A DNA stretch of 64,000 nucleotides, from NCBI GenBank assembly GCA_002900995.3, contig CM035306.1, forward strand, positions 2,046,001 to 2,110,000, read 5' to 3'. Origin of the DNA: Ganoderma boninense. Lineage: Eukaryota; Basidiomycota; Agaricomycetes; Polyporales; Polyporaceae. The position numbers and the translations under genes are program-made. The first letter of the stretch is position 1; the number at the start of each line of letters is the position of its first letter. This document shows positions 22,597 through 34,838 of the stretch, one piece after another. The notes beneath the pieces are model-generated. The model did not search any database and was not told the DNA's origin. It worked only from the letters and a program-made list of their open reading frames with translations.

Positions 22597-24603
22597 ATGC
22601 TCTCCAAGGTAGGCTACAACAACACCGGAATCTGTGTGTCGTCGGGGCTCACCCTCTCTGCGTTGCTACAGCACATCAACCCTGATCACCTCATTCAGAT
22701 TTCGAAGGTGCGTAACAGTTCATTCAACATCCACGCTCTGGACTCACTGGAGAATTCCTCTCTAGGATCACAAAGCCCATCATCTGACTCATAGCTCGAC
22801 CAACCACTATGCTGTTCACGCCTACGGCGCCCGATATGGAACAGATCCTATTCCCAAGTATAGGATCCCTTCTAAGGTTCGTATCCCAAACCCTAAGCGT
22901 ACCCGCGCACATTCTTAGTACGGCATACAGGGCACCGATGCAGAGGCGACATACCAACTGATCCGCGACGAGCTGACCCTCGACGGAAACCCGTCACTCA
23001 ACCTCGCATCGTTCGTCCACACATGGATGCCCAAGCAGGCCGATCAACTGATGATGGAGAATATCTCCAAAAACCTCATCGATCAGGATGAGTACCCCAT
23101 GACTCGTGCGTTCACTTACCAAGTGGAGATGATCCCTCCCTAACACCGCTTTTTCCCTGTCAGAGATTATCCACACACGTTGCGTTTCGATCCTTGCCGA
23201 TCTATGGCACGCGCCTTCGACGCAACAAGCCATCGGCACAGCTACTACCGGGTCCTCTGAGGCTATTCAACTTGGAGGGCTGGCCATGAAGCGTATCTGG
23301 CAGGAGAAACGCAAGGCCGCTGGCAAGTCCATTCATGAACCGGGCCCGAACATCGTCATGGGTGCCAACGCTCAGGTTGCTCTCGAGAAGTTTGCACGCT
23401 ACTTCGAGGTTGAAACGCGTCTGGTTCCCGTTTCGGAGGAGAGCCACTACAGACTCGACCCGAAGAGGGCTATGGAATACGTCGACGAGAACACGATCGG
23501 TGTCTACGTCATTCTCGGAAGTAAGCACTGCATAATTTCTACGTCCCCCTCGTCCCTGACCCGTTCGCTTAGGCACATATACTGGTCACTACGAGCCCGT
23601 GAAGGAGATGGCCGAACTGCTCGACGAATACGAGGCCCGCACTGGCCACTCTGTCCCAATCCATGTTGACGGCGCCTCTGGCGGGTTCGTTGCTCCGTTT
23701 GCTACTCCCAAACTCGAATGGGATTTCAAAATCCCCCGCGTGGTATCAATTAACACGTCCGGCCACAAGTTTGGTCTCGCTTACGTCGGCGTTGGTTGGG
23801 TTGTTTGGCGATCGAAGGAGTTCCTTCCCAAAGATCTGATCTTTGAGCTGCACTACCTGGGCTCGGTCGAATACTCATTCTCGCTCAACTTCTCGCGTCC
23901 AGCACACCCGATCATCGCACAGTACTTCAACTTCCTCCATTTGGGGTTCAAGGGCTATCGGAACGTCGCCCTTCAGGACCTGGCCAACGCCCGGCTCCTC
24001 AGTCGCGCTCTCGAGAAGAGTGGCTTATTCTACGTTCTGAGCGACATCCACAGACCTGTCGATGCTTCTGTGTCGGTTGTGCAGAAGACCATAGGAGTTG
24101 ACGAGCAGAACGTTGAGGTGTGTTCTAGTTGACCGACAATGCTTTGAGCAATGTCACTTACGCCGTGATCCTCAGAATTACACACCGGGTCTACCTGTCG
24201 TGTCGTTTAGGTTCACGGACGACTTCCGCCAGCGGCACCCCGACATTCAGCAGAAGTGGGTGCAAGTCCTCCTCCGTGCAAAGGGCTGGATTGTCCCCAA
24301 CTACGAATTGGCACCTGATCTCCAGAACGTGGAGATTCTCCGTGTAGTCGTTCGCGAGCAGCTGACAGCCGTCATGGTAGACAGGCTCGTAGCGGACATA
24401 GTATGTATTTCATTCTCTTGCACTCCGCGTTCGGCTTATATTCTCCCTAGGTCGAGATTGTCGAGAGCCTTGCGAAGGAAGATAGCCCCACACATGCGCT
24501 GGCCGCTATGTCGAACCATATCCACACGGCGGAGCGTTACCATGGCCGGTTTGAATCTGGCTATGGCAGCAAGCCTAGTGGGACGTACGCCAAGCCGTGC
24601 TGA
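22597..24603 (+). CDS. GAD1: Glutamate decarboxylase
   Basis: The enzyme converts glutamate to GABA and CO2 with PLP, in the first step of the GABA shunt. Exons are short at the 5' end: MLSK, then [12 protein letters not shown], then [20 protein letters not shown] with [13 protein letters not shown]. Next follow the catalytic-domain blocks: [56 protein letters not shown], and [17 protein letters not shown] with the PLP-binding lysine at about 23770. The C-terminus runs through [20 protein letters not shown] and GTYAKPC before the TGA. Introns are 40-100 bp. No catalytic residue is missing. Its promoter has a TATA box and a cluster of CCCCT motifs. Confidence 0.97.
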
Positions 24604-25587
24604 AGAAGCCATCGCACTGGGCACTGCAGGCCGTCTCGACAGGCCAACGAAATGGGGAAATTGCTTCGTCCGCATAGAGCAAGCAGTACGTGCGCTGTAG
24701 GATAACATGTAGTCTCCATCCAAGTGTACGATTATGTGTTTTGCGAGGATCAAAGCTTGAGAGTGGTTCCGATACTATTAACTTGAATACTACCGATGTA
24801 GGGCCTACAACTTGGGACGGATGAAGTTGGTGTGCCGACACGCCGTGTTGTCAAGGCATAGACGGTGCTGCATCAGCTAGTACTAGTGCTGGCCCGACCT
24901 GTAGTACCGATACAGCACTTGGTTCCGACAATGACTGGTTCAATGGTCGACTACTAGTACTAGTATGTTGATGGGGCTGACCGAGATTCCGAGGACTGCG
25001 GCAGTGCTACTTGCTTACGTAATAATTGCAGTACGCGGTTCTAAAGGGTTCTCACCGGATATGAAGTCGCAAGAGCTTTCGCTATACACTACTTTGCTTT
25101 CCTCTTATGCTGGGACTAGGTTCTCTATTCATTTGCACCACGAAGCACGGGCTCACTAGGTTCAACTGCATTTTGGCCCTGAGGTCCGACTAGGAACTTG
25201 GAATACGAGGATCCGTGGACAGCGCTCAGACCATCTGGAAGACTTCTCTGGCATCCGAATGGACATATTCCTCTACATGCCAAAGACGGTTCTCAACGTT
25301 GGCTGTGCATAGGTGACCCAAGGATTCTCAGAGGCTGTGGGATAGGCGTCCGTTGCTTGGATATATTGCGCTCGAGAGCCAGGATATCCCATCTCCATCG
25401 AGTGTTCTCCCCTCCGATGCTTTGGCTCCCTGCGCGTGTGGTATCTTTCGCGAAGACACGTCAAATCAAAGGTGCAGGTGCGTGGAAATGTCCGTAATAT
25501 TATACTGTGACATGCACAAGACTAAGCTACAACACCTCTGCTGCATATTGCAAGAATAGCTCGCCGTGAAACGAGACATCAATACAT
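24604..25587. other. Intergenic, with an imperfect inverted repeat
   Basis: No gene is recognised in this 1-kb stretch. An imperfect inverted repeat rich in CTAGTACTAGT occupies about 24871-24892 and 24950-24973, with about 60 bases between the arms. Confidence 0.4.
24871..24973. repeat. Imperfect inverted repeat with TAGTACTAGT cores
   Basis: The left arm begins CATCAGCTAGTACTAGTGCT. The right arm, read on the minus strand, begins CATCAACATACTAGTACTAG. The cores are themselves palindromic. The repeat could fold into a hairpin in RNA, could be a terminator-like structure downstream of the decarboxylase, or could be a degraded transposon remnant. Confidence 0.45.
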
Positions 25588-26167
25588 TCAATGCAAAATC
25601 CAACGCATCACTTTGAACTCTGGGGTCCAAGAGCCTGGAGAAACCTGGACCAGCCGCCACAGGTACAGATCCTCGAGCTGTACAACTCGGCCTCTATGCA
25701 TGGGGGGTTTGCCGGCGTTACGTGATTTCTTCTATCATGGCGATAAGACACAACAGAAAGTCATAGAGGATCCAAAATCACTCACCAAGTACGTATCCAC
25801 TTCCTGCGCGATCTTGTGAGCGAGATCCTTCATCGAGATGGGTTCGGCTTGTGCTGTGGACCTACGGGCCATGATCTGCCGAGTGTAAGGCACGCAGCCG
25901 TTAAACTAGGGCCATTGTGAGTGAGAACGCGAAATGGAATTCGTGGAAACCACTGACCTGGATCCTTATTGACACTTTGGCCGAAGCCTGTTCAAAAGGT
26001 GAACGTGCGTTTCCGCCGAAGAGAGTTTCCAACTTGTTTTCAAGCGCCATTTGCAACGGGAACCCGTCATCGGTGGCCCCCTCAACTCGGAAATAGGCAC
26101 ATTGACACGTGGGGGCCGATGCGCTTTGCCGTCCTGTCTGGTATGGGACGTGTGGAAGGGCCTCCAT
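25588..26167 (-). CDS. Unrecognised 157-residue protein
   Basis: I cannot assign a family. Three exons, 25958-26167, 25786-25905 and 25588-25731, join in phase 0 across introns of 52 bp (GTCAGT..CTAG) and 54 bp (GTGAGT..ATAG) and give 157 codons, which is good evidence for a real intact gene. The protein begins MEALPHVPYQTGRQSA and includes YFRVEGATDDGFPLQMALEN, SPFEQASAKVSIRIQF, CVPYTRQIMARRSTAQAEPI, MKDLAHKIAQEVDTYLKK and VQLEDLYLWRLVQVSPGSW, then ends KVMRWILH. No signal peptide, membrane helix or zinc motif is seen. The compact mixed alpha/beta character suggests a soluble nuclear or cytosolic protein. It lies alone in a gene-poor region. Confidence 0.68.
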
Positions 26168-28410
26168 GACGAGTTGAGGCTCCTATCAAGACTGTGAGCG
26201 GTATTTTATTGGTGAAGGGTGAACAAATTTACAATTGGCTCTGGTCTAGTGGACTCTCGCTGCCCTGAGCGCCCTCCCCTGCCTTGCCACTGAGGAGTAC
26301 TGAGTGGTCAGCAGTGCTGCACTCTGAGTTCGTACGACCAGCTCACCCTTAACCGTTGTCCTGCAACAGATGGCAACTTGGACTCCTGTTGTACCCATGC
26401 CAGTAATTAGTTTGCACTCTATTACTTCGGGGAGGGGCAGCAAGCTCACGACCGGTTCAGACTTGCATTGGTCAACAGTCAGTTATGTTTTTGCTCCGGG
26501 GAAAGGCGTCAAGCTCACCTTTGGTTCTGTAGCAATGGCCAAAGAAGGTGTTGGGATGGTATGGATGCGCCTTCCGGGGGGCATGTTTATGTTTTCGTTG
26601 CGCCAGAACTCGTCCCCCGTAGAGGCAGTTTTCCATCCATCCTGTCACGGTACATGAGAAACGTATATGCGTGAGTACTTCTTCAAACATATAACATATA
26701 GGCATTGACGTCTTACCTCTTGCCACCCACCGGCAGGCTGGGTAAATGCATTCGCAGTGTTGCTATGGACACTCATCGTTCTTGTGGACTGAGTCGGTAT
26801 GCAGACCCGTCGCTTTCAACCGACGCCATCTTATATTAGAGCCAGCCAACTATACGGACCACACAGAGAAATGAAGCTCTCCGACGCAAGGGCAGTAGGC
26901 CAATATCCGGATCCCTGCCCAATGCGCCGCTGAGCATCGCATCTCAACAGAAGCAGCTCGCCCCGAACGGCCTGCCAACGGGATATCCACAGGGAAATGC
27001 CTTCAGACATGAACTTTGCTGTGCGCCATAGATCTCGCACAACTGTGCGGTGCCCCAACGTCCAAAGGGATCTCCCACGACGTGGGTACGGGCTGCGCGT
27101 TGCAGCGGCGATCCTATGGTCCGAAGCGCGGCGTGAGTTTCAATCCCCCGGCGCAGGTCAGGATAACCACGTCCAACTCATTGCTTGCTAGGAAACCGAG
27201 ACTCAGAGGGAGAGTCTGAATCAGGGGCCCCCGGCAGGCTGAACGCTGAGGGATGGATGGGATATCCTTTATGTATCATACAGACGCGGGCGCGACGAGG
27301 CCTTGATGAATCTCCAAGGATCGGCTGTCGAAGTCTTACCACACCGCCTCCCTTCTCTCTGCAGGGCCCTTGCCAGCCACTCTGCATCTTATCCCGATGA
27401 CAATGGATCTGAGAGGAATTCGGGAGACTTCGTAGGCGTATGGCTCAGGTCGCCGCCGGGCATCGTTGCGGCGAAGGCATGACACCTGCAACGCGCCGTC
27501 CCCCTTCACCCGCCGACGAGCCCAGCCCTCTGCCCCAGTCTTCAGGCCACTAACTTTATTCTGGTCCCACAGAATAGCGGGGGGTCCGTGAATGCGGCGA
27601 CCATGACTTTCCCTATCCCGCTCGCTAGACATTCCGCGATGGCAACCCGCTGCGCGCGAGGCTCTCGGGCCGCGCTCCTGCACCGCGAGCGAGGGCACTT
27701 ATCCGGATATCGTGATGTCCCGCAAACTTCAATGCCAGGAAGGTCAAGTCACTGGCACCTCGGCCGCGAGTGTGCGGGAAGACATCTTTAGTCCGGCGCA
27801 GCGGACTATGGATATCGCGGGGTATGATATTGAGTAGCTACTGTGTTTGCCAGATATCCAGATGGCCGCAGGGCGTCAGATGCGATTTTCAGCGTCCAAC
27901 GTGAGCTTGCATCTGGGCCTTTTGTCCAGTCAGATCGACGGCTTTAACGAGATAAAAGCAGTGATGTTTGAGCGTGCTTCGCCGCGATATCCAGGGCGCA
28001 CGAGTTATGACTATCTGGATTCTGCGGACTCGGAGTCGAAGCTTCGGCGGGGCAGTTCAAGGTTGGCGCGCCCAACGTCAGATGCCTAACTTCTATCGTG
28101 CATCCCACTAAGAGAGGCTTTTACGGAGCGGAGCGTCGACCAAAAGCCGCATGTGTGTGTTAGTGTGGGCGGACAGACAGTTGTGATGACCTGGGGTGGG
28201 GTGGGTGGTTAGTTAGCTGATCCAGTTATCTCCAAGGACATACGTACTAGCGCCTATAGCTAGCGCTGCGTAAACGCCGGCTATGCAGGCGCAGTCGACG
28301 GCGCCTGAGCAGATTGCACCCCATCCATCCACGCGCATAACGCAGATATCCCCATCTCTTCCTCCTTCGTTTCTGTCTTGGTCTTTCTGTCGGTATTCGG
28401 TGTACGCGAA
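26168..28410. other. Gene-poor stretch
   Basis: I recognise no gene in 2.2 kb. Composition changes along it, and stretches near 27.6-28.0 kb are rich in GATATC-like words. A frame at 27847-28089 (+) has no recognisable domain. The segment 28.1-28.4 kb should hold the promoter of the HID1-like gene. Confidence 0.4.
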
Positions 28411-31400
28411 ATGGATGGCCTGAAAATATTCACAAAGTTGCCTCAGAAGATCCCTGATCCTTTCAATCTCTTGAGCGACCAGCCGAAACTCGCCTTTCGG
28501 AGCCAGCCAGGAGGTATTGCCAAGCTTGCCACCACACGCGTAAGTCTAGGTGTCGGGACCACGAAGACACGGAAATGATGATGGGACATCTGGCTATGCA
28601 CGACGTTCACAGAGTATCCCAGAGAAGGACCTGTATTGGGACCAGGTGAGTATGCGTCTGCCCTTTGCCAACCTCTCGTGGTGACGGTTTTTCCCCACCG
28701 GTAGTATGTTGTCCTGTTCGACTCTGCGTCGGATGTTTTCACTCTCATTACTCATAATGATGGTGCGCTCCTCTTGCCCCGGTACGCCTTACGAATGGTT
28801 GGAGCTAACCATGGCCTCCCCCACCGTTCATACCGTCATCCTTGCAGTGCGCCGAGCACTGAAGGAAGCCCCCGAGAACGTCGCAACCCTCATCCGAGTC
28901 ATGACAGCCCGTCTGTTTAACCTCGTCTCCGACCATACATTCCCCGCACCCTACGCTTCGTCCGTCACGTCCATTGCATCCTCAATCTACCGAACAGGTA
29001 CCGGCGCTGGCGCCGAGCGGAATGCTACCAAGGAAGTCTTGAATTGTATCCGGATCCTCCAGCGTGTCCTTCCAGCAGTCTTCGAGATCGAGAGCGAGCT
29101 GAGTAGGTTCGAGCAGGAGGTCCTGTGGAAACGTGTGGAGGTAGATCAGAGCACAAGTGGTGCGGGAGGACCTGTAGTCGAGGAAGCTACTGCACAGACA
29201 CAATTCGTAATCGAGGACGAAGACGAAGACGATGAAGAAGGGGAAGACGACAGTCCTCGTGCGCCGAAGACCCCACAACGGACTGGCTCGCAACACTCCC
29301 AGGAGAAGCCGAAAGAGACGCTACCCTCTGTCGCGGAGCGACTTTTCAGCTGTCTTATCGACTTGATGTTCTGCTGCGGCTTCACATTGCCAACTAAGAT
29401 TCAAGTTGACCACTACAAGATTAACTATGTTATCTGGTGCGTCTATGCGGACCTCGTAGTCCAGGCGGGTGATTTTGCTCATGGACGTACGTGACATCCA
29501 GGGAGAAGGGAGTTGGCTCAACAGCGGACCCTGGCCCCAGCCAACAGTACGATCAGAATAAGATTGAGGTTCTTCGCCTCCTCCTTGTTCTCCTTTCGAG
29601 ACAGATCTATGTCCCTGCCTCAGGTCTCTTCACATCACCGTCTACCTATACCCTCCATTTCGTCCAGAGTCTCCCACGGCGCGACGTTCTCACCGTTCTG
29701 TGTTCACTCATGAACACTGCTATGAACGCGACCCATCCAGGAAGCACAAACGTCATGGGGACAGTCACTGGGCGGCTGCCGTATAACCATCTGCTGCTGA
29801 AGGGCGAAGATTCACGGACAACTTTAGTGTCGACGTGCTTCCAGGTGCTCTGCGTATTGCTCGATTTTCAGAGTGGAAGTGCTCGAGACGTTGGCGCGGA
29901 AGGTCAGACATGTGGGCCGACTTCGAAGACAAACGCGTTCCGATATTTCGTCGCGAAACTGGTAAGAGTACGATTCAGCATATTCCGGAACTTTCACTCA
30001 ATTCGATCCTAGCATCGACCAAATGACTTTGCCTTCGTCCTCCAAGGCACCCTTCAGATCTTTGAGGACCAGATGTCTTCTTACAACAATCTTCTTCCCG
30101 GTTCTAAAAAGGCAGCGCCGTACATGGTCGAAGCAGGTCAGTGAAAGTAGTTTTCGTGACGCGCTGCCTTGCTCAAGTATGTGCAATAGTAATCTTCTTA
30201 TGGAAGATGACCGAGCTGAATAAGGTGAGATCGTCCTCCCTGCTGCCTCACGAAGAAGACTGAGACGCTGCCAGAAATTCCGTGCATACATCCTTGACTC
30301 GGAAAGAGGCATGGACGTCCTCGCGTATCTTCTATGCTATGGTCTTGAAATCAAGGACAAGCCTGGTGAGTAGATCCTCATGACCGACTTTCGGATGTAC
30401 TCAGGTTCTTTTTCAGAACAGCACGGCATGTGTCGCGTGTTGTCTTACTTGATCCAAAGCCTATCCGCAGAACGTGCCTTCGGGCTGAAGCTGAGCTCGC
30501 CCATTCGCGCCCAGATACCCCCGAAATTCTCAACAATGGGCACTGCTGGAGATTTTATGATACACGTGAGCCTTCTAGCGACCTATTTTTGCACTCGTGT
30601 TCATCGTTCCACTAGTCAATATACTCCATGGTCGCCACAACGTCCGGCAGCCTCACTTCCCTATACCCCGCCCTCATCATCGCTCTCTCCAACTCTGCCC
30701 CTTACTTCAAGAACCTCAGCGTGACCTCTTCCGCGCGCCTCCTCCAACTCTTCACTGCGTTCTCCAACCCGTCCTTCCTTCTATCCGACGAAGGTCATCC
30801 ACGCCTGCTCTTCTTCATGCTCGAGGCCTTCAATGGCGTCCTCCTTCACAACCTGGCCGAGAACCCGAACCTCGTGTACGGTATCGTCCGCGCACACAAA
30901 CAGTTCGAGGATCTCGGTACGTTCACGCTCGGGCGCGGTCTCCGCGAGATCCGACGCGTTCAGCAGGCTAAGGAGGAGCGTGCGCGGCAGCAGGCGAGCG
31001 GTGGCGCGGACAAGGGCAAGAGCCGCGCGCCGCGAGACGAGGAAGAGGGTGACCCCGCGGCGGAGAAAGCACGTTTGCTCAGCAGGGAGATGTCGCTCGA
31101 CTTGCCACGGGAGACAGACTCGACGGAGAGGCTGCCCGACTTGGCTGCCACGCGGGACGAGGAACAGCCGTCCATACGACCGCTGATGTCGCCGACCGCA
31201 GCAGAAACGCCAGGGGTCAGTACGCCGCCGAGCGGGCAGGACGCGGCGATGTCGGAGAAGGCCAGGGGCAAGATGCGGGCGGCGGGCCGCTCCTTGTCGA
31301 GCGACATGACGGGGAGCTTGGAGAGGCTCGCTTCCGCTGGCGTAGGTAGGAACGGGTTCGTGCCGACGCAGGAGTGGGTGACCTCGTGGCATCAAGGGTG

Positions 31401-31911
31401 AGCCTTTATTCTGTTGCTGTTGCATGGTTTAGGGAACATGCCGCTTATGCATACTGTTGCTCAGTCTGCCGTTAGACACCACGATGCTAGCGATAACGGA
31501 GCTCTTGCCGAAAGTGCAGAAGCAGCAGGGCGTGAGCGCGTCGAGCGCAAACAGCGCAATAATCGATATGTTGCGGAGCGCCAACCTAGACGACGTATTA
31601 CCCAAGAACACGCCACTGTCTCCAAGGAAGTTCATGGTCAGTATTAATAGCGTGATTGTCTGCCATCTGGTTCTTACGTGTGGCTCTAGTGGTCGGATGC
31701 CTCGGTAGTGTGGCTAACCTCCCTGATCTGGGGAGAGATCTATGTGCGCGGTATGACACCGCTAGGCATATGGAACTCAACGGCCGTACGCTTGTTCTAC
31801 GTCAAGCACGCGCAATCTCAGCAGCGACAACTCACAGAAACGGTGACGAATGTGATGGGGGGGCTGCTCGGTCGTACGGACTCGTCACAATCGTTAGGCA
31901 GGCGGCAGTGA
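28411..31911 (+). CDS. HID1/dymeclin-family protein
   Basis: HID1 proteins are peripheral Golgi-associated proteins that act in vesicle trafficking and sorting. The N-terminal exons give the family segment QPKLAFRSQPGGIAKL, IPEKDLYWDQ, VLFDSASDVFTLITHND, then VRRALKEAPENVATLIRVMT and FEIESELSRFEQEVLWKR. The frame requires an intron near 29436-29502 that joins NYVIW to EKGVGSTADP, exactly the conserved WE(K/R)G(V/I)G block. Later come KIEVLRLLLVLLSRQIYVP, DFAFVLQGTLQIFEDQMSSY, VIFLWKMTELNKKFRAYIL and ARLLQLFTAFSNPSFLLSDE. Two low-complexity inserts are present: an acidic run (about 29212-29250) and a long charged linker (about 30960-31330). The C-terminus is IWGEIYVRGMTPLGIWNSTA followed by a short tail. 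The start at 28411 is the likely one, but an upstream in-frame ATG at 28378 exists. Confidence 0.9.
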
Positions 31912-32831
31912 AATGGTTCTTTGTCATACTTGGTGGTTTTCTGTGTAGTTTATAGATGGCACGCAGTTGGAGGTTGATGGATGCGTGCAATGCCTTCTTT
32001 CCTTGGAGTTGGGGGCACCCAGGGGTGGAGGCGTTTGATTGTCCTGAGCAACTCGTACTAGACTCAGCGGAAGAGCTGCGCGAAGCTCCGATCGCAGAGA
32101 GTAGAACGTTCTCCCTGCTCCACGACAGACTACCTGAAATGACAGTGCGGCCAAGATAGCAGAGGGCACGAGGACAGTTGACCAAGGTACTAGTCTGAGA
32201 GCCTTCCTGGGGCGATACTATAGCGTAGTAGTAGTGACGGTCGCCAGGTGGACCTCGGCCTTGCGATTCCTTGTAGTTTTGCCCGGCCAACATGAAGAGC
32301 TGTCCTCGGCATGCGTACAGGGCGTGCTTCAGGGATACAAGTAAGTAAAGGTGGTGTGGTAGTAGACGGTGGCCGACCGGTCCCAGATATCTAGATCTGA
32401 CATCATTGCGTCCTCTCGTTCGAGTGTCTCCCGTCCCAGATTGGAACGCCTTCTCCGATTCGTCTCTCCACATTGACATGTATACTTACACTCAGGCTCG
32501 CCCTTGGGTGGTGATACGCACTGGCAGGTCTTCCTCCACTCCCACATTCTACGCTCGACTGCCCTGGTAGTCTGAACGTCCATCACGGACTTCGTCATGG
32601 CTTCGTATCCAACCATGATAAGCGGAAAACTTGAGGCCTTGAGGCAGCTTGAGGTTGGGGTGGCATACGTGCTCCTCGGACAATGGCGGTGCACATTAAG
32701 CGCCCAATTATCCGGCCTTTCTATCAGCGCATTCTACATTCTGCTTACCATCTACTTAGTCTCCAGCCATCGCAGCAGCAGCTTGCAACCCTGATGCATT
32801 CGTTGCAAGTTACTTACGTCTAATCGTTAAG
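31912..32831. other. Intergenic; possible short gene on the minus strand not proven
   Basis: This 0.9 kb lies between HID1 and the first RAD57-like gene. On the minus strand 32329-32616 shows a protein-like frame starting MVGYEAMTKSVMDVQTTRAV with WEWRKTCQ, and 32190-32330 shows QLFMLAGQNYKESQGRG, with candidate GT..AG junctions between. I could not build a single convincing gene model, so this is recorded only as a possibility. Confidence 0.3.
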
Positions 32832-34434
32832 ATGGAGAACCAGTATCTTGCCAATCTGACAAGTCTCTCCATGTCCGACAAAGTTGCTCTTGCTAAAGGT
32901 GCGTGCAAACCGAGTCCTTGAGTGCCTCACTGACGCGATGAATGTAGCCAATGTGCAAACTGTATCCGACCTGCTGATCAAGCCACCTTCAGACCTCGCG
33001 AAGAAATGCAAAGGGTGGCGCTTAACGGACATCAATGCAATCATCGACTTGGTCTGCAATGAACTCCATGAACAGCCAAGAACAATCCTTCGCGATGGCG
33101 CATGTATAGAAGACGAAACGTTCACTACCGCGGAATATCAATTAGATGAAGCTCTTGGTGGCGGTTTCCGAACAGGAATGGTCTGGGAGATTTGCGGGGA
33201 AAAGTGGGTTCTCAAGGCTGATCTACGCCTTCGAGGCTGACAGGTCCCAAGTAACGCGGGTAAAACGCAACTCGCACTTCAGTTGTCCTTAGCCGTGCAA
33301 CTTCCACCATCGCGAGGCGGCGTATGCGGCTCGACATGTTATGTAACCACACGCGAGACGCTGCAAACAGAACGACTACAGCAAATACTTAACCATCACC
33401 CAATCTTATCCTTGGATTTTTGCGGCTTGTCAGATATCTACACCCTCAAAGCCACCAACTTCGGAACGCTTACCCGTATCCTCACTGACTTATTTCCCAC
33501 CTTTGCGAATTCACGAGCTGGCGCGGTTGGGGTCAAGCCCGCGAAGCTGATCGTTATTGACACTTTCACCGACCTCTTCGACTCGAGCAGACACCCCGAG
33601 TACGAAGACCTGAAGCAGCGAGCACGAGATCTGCGACAAACATCACTCTTGCTTCACCAGATCGCCTCCAACTGCCAGCTTGCCGTAGTCCTGTTAGGTG
33701 CCATAAGGACGTCACATCCTCGCTTCGATGGCCAGGACCACTCTCCAGGGGAGCTCAGCTGCGACGACCAAGAACGCTGGTTCTCTCGCGGTCACAGTCT
33801 ACGCGGCGAGGAGATGCACGAGGCGCTCTTGGGCCCCATCTGGTCAAACCAGCTCAACGCGCGCATCATGATGACCCGCACCCTCCGCATGCGCTGTCGC
33901 CACGAAGTTGATCCTCGAATGCGCGACTCAGACGAGGCGCGGGCGGCGAAGCGGCGGCGGCTCGACTCGTCCCACTCGCCCTCCTTTGCCACCTCCTCCT
34001 TGCAAGCGGGCGGGGACGAACAGCTGGCCTTCCGCCACCTGAGCGTCGTGTTCTCGTCCGTCGCGCCAGTGGCGTCGTGCGACTACGTGATCCTCGAGCA
34101 GGGTCTCGTCGCGTTTCCGCCTGAGGAACCGCCAACGTCTACCTTCCTATATGCGTCCCCCGTAGCGTCTCAGAGGAGCGGTACCCCATGGAGCTCACAG
34201 GTGGGAGGTCAGCCTGCCCCAAATTCACCGGCAGGACCACCCGACGAGAGACTTATTGCCGCCGCGGTGGAGGAAGAAGACGAGGAGGAATCACTGTGGC
34301 GGCTAACACAAGAGCAGGGCGACCTGTTCGACCAGCTGGCGCAAGAGGAAGAGAAGGCGGTAGAGGCGGAGGAGGGGCCTCCTGCCGAGGACCATGGGGC
34401 GAGCTCAGACTCTGATTTCTACTGGGATGATTAG
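32832..34434 (+). CDS. RAD57-like RecA-fold recombinase paralog, copy A
   Basis: RAD51 paralogs of the RAD57/XRCC3 type help load Rad51 on single-stranded DNA in homologous recombination. Exon 1 (32832-32899) starts MENQYLANLTSLSMSDKVAL, and a 48-bp intron joins it to VQTVSDLLIKPPSDLAKKC. Then FTTAEYQLDEALGGGFRTGM leads to an intron that interrupts the Walker A motif (GE, then NAGKTQLALQLSL). Walker B is KLIVIDTFTDLF, and SPGELSCDDQERWFS follows. A basic, Ser-rich stretch and a core ending SCDYVILEQGLVAF close the fold, and a long acidic C-terminal tail (about 34250-34431) ends in YWDD. The lysine and threonine of Walker A are present. The gene is followed 0.4 kb later by a second copy. Confidence 0.92.
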
Positions 34435-34838
34435 CACAGGAGGCGAGGACTTTTTGGCAGATCCGTACATGGTACTGCAGTAGGACTGCTGGATTACTGG
34501 GACACCCCGATCTAATACGTGCCCACCCATATGGGATTCATGTATCGTTGCGGTCGAAGCTTACATGGCGCTCCAAGTTGGACTTGGAGCGTTGCAGGCT
34601 CAGCAGTCGCGGTCACGTGGCGAAGGCAGAGGGGTACTTGGGCACGCGTTTTGGAAGCTTGCGCAGGATGACAACGTGCAGCCAACATGCAACGCATCCG
34701 ACCCTGGCGCCGACTGGACCGGCTCCTGAGGCCTGAGTTCCCAGGGAGCTGCGTGTCCCCGTCCCCCACCCCAACTCAATCTCACACTGCTCTTTTGAGA
34801 TCGATTTGACCTACCGGCGGCCTGTTCTGTGCCAGTGC

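Noticed and set aside
29436..29502. Reading HID1 straight through this part
   Set aside because: The apparent in-frame sequence is an intron. Removing it restores the conserved NYVIW-EKGVG junction.
30781..31425. Long minus-strand frame opposite the HID1-like gene
   Set aside because: It is antisense to the charged linker of HID1, rich in Arg and low complexity, and has no domain.
32190..32616. Possible minus-strand gene between HID1 and the RAD57-like copy A
   Set aside because: Two protein-like pieces exist, but several incompatible splice choices are possible and none gives a recognisable protein, so it is not called.
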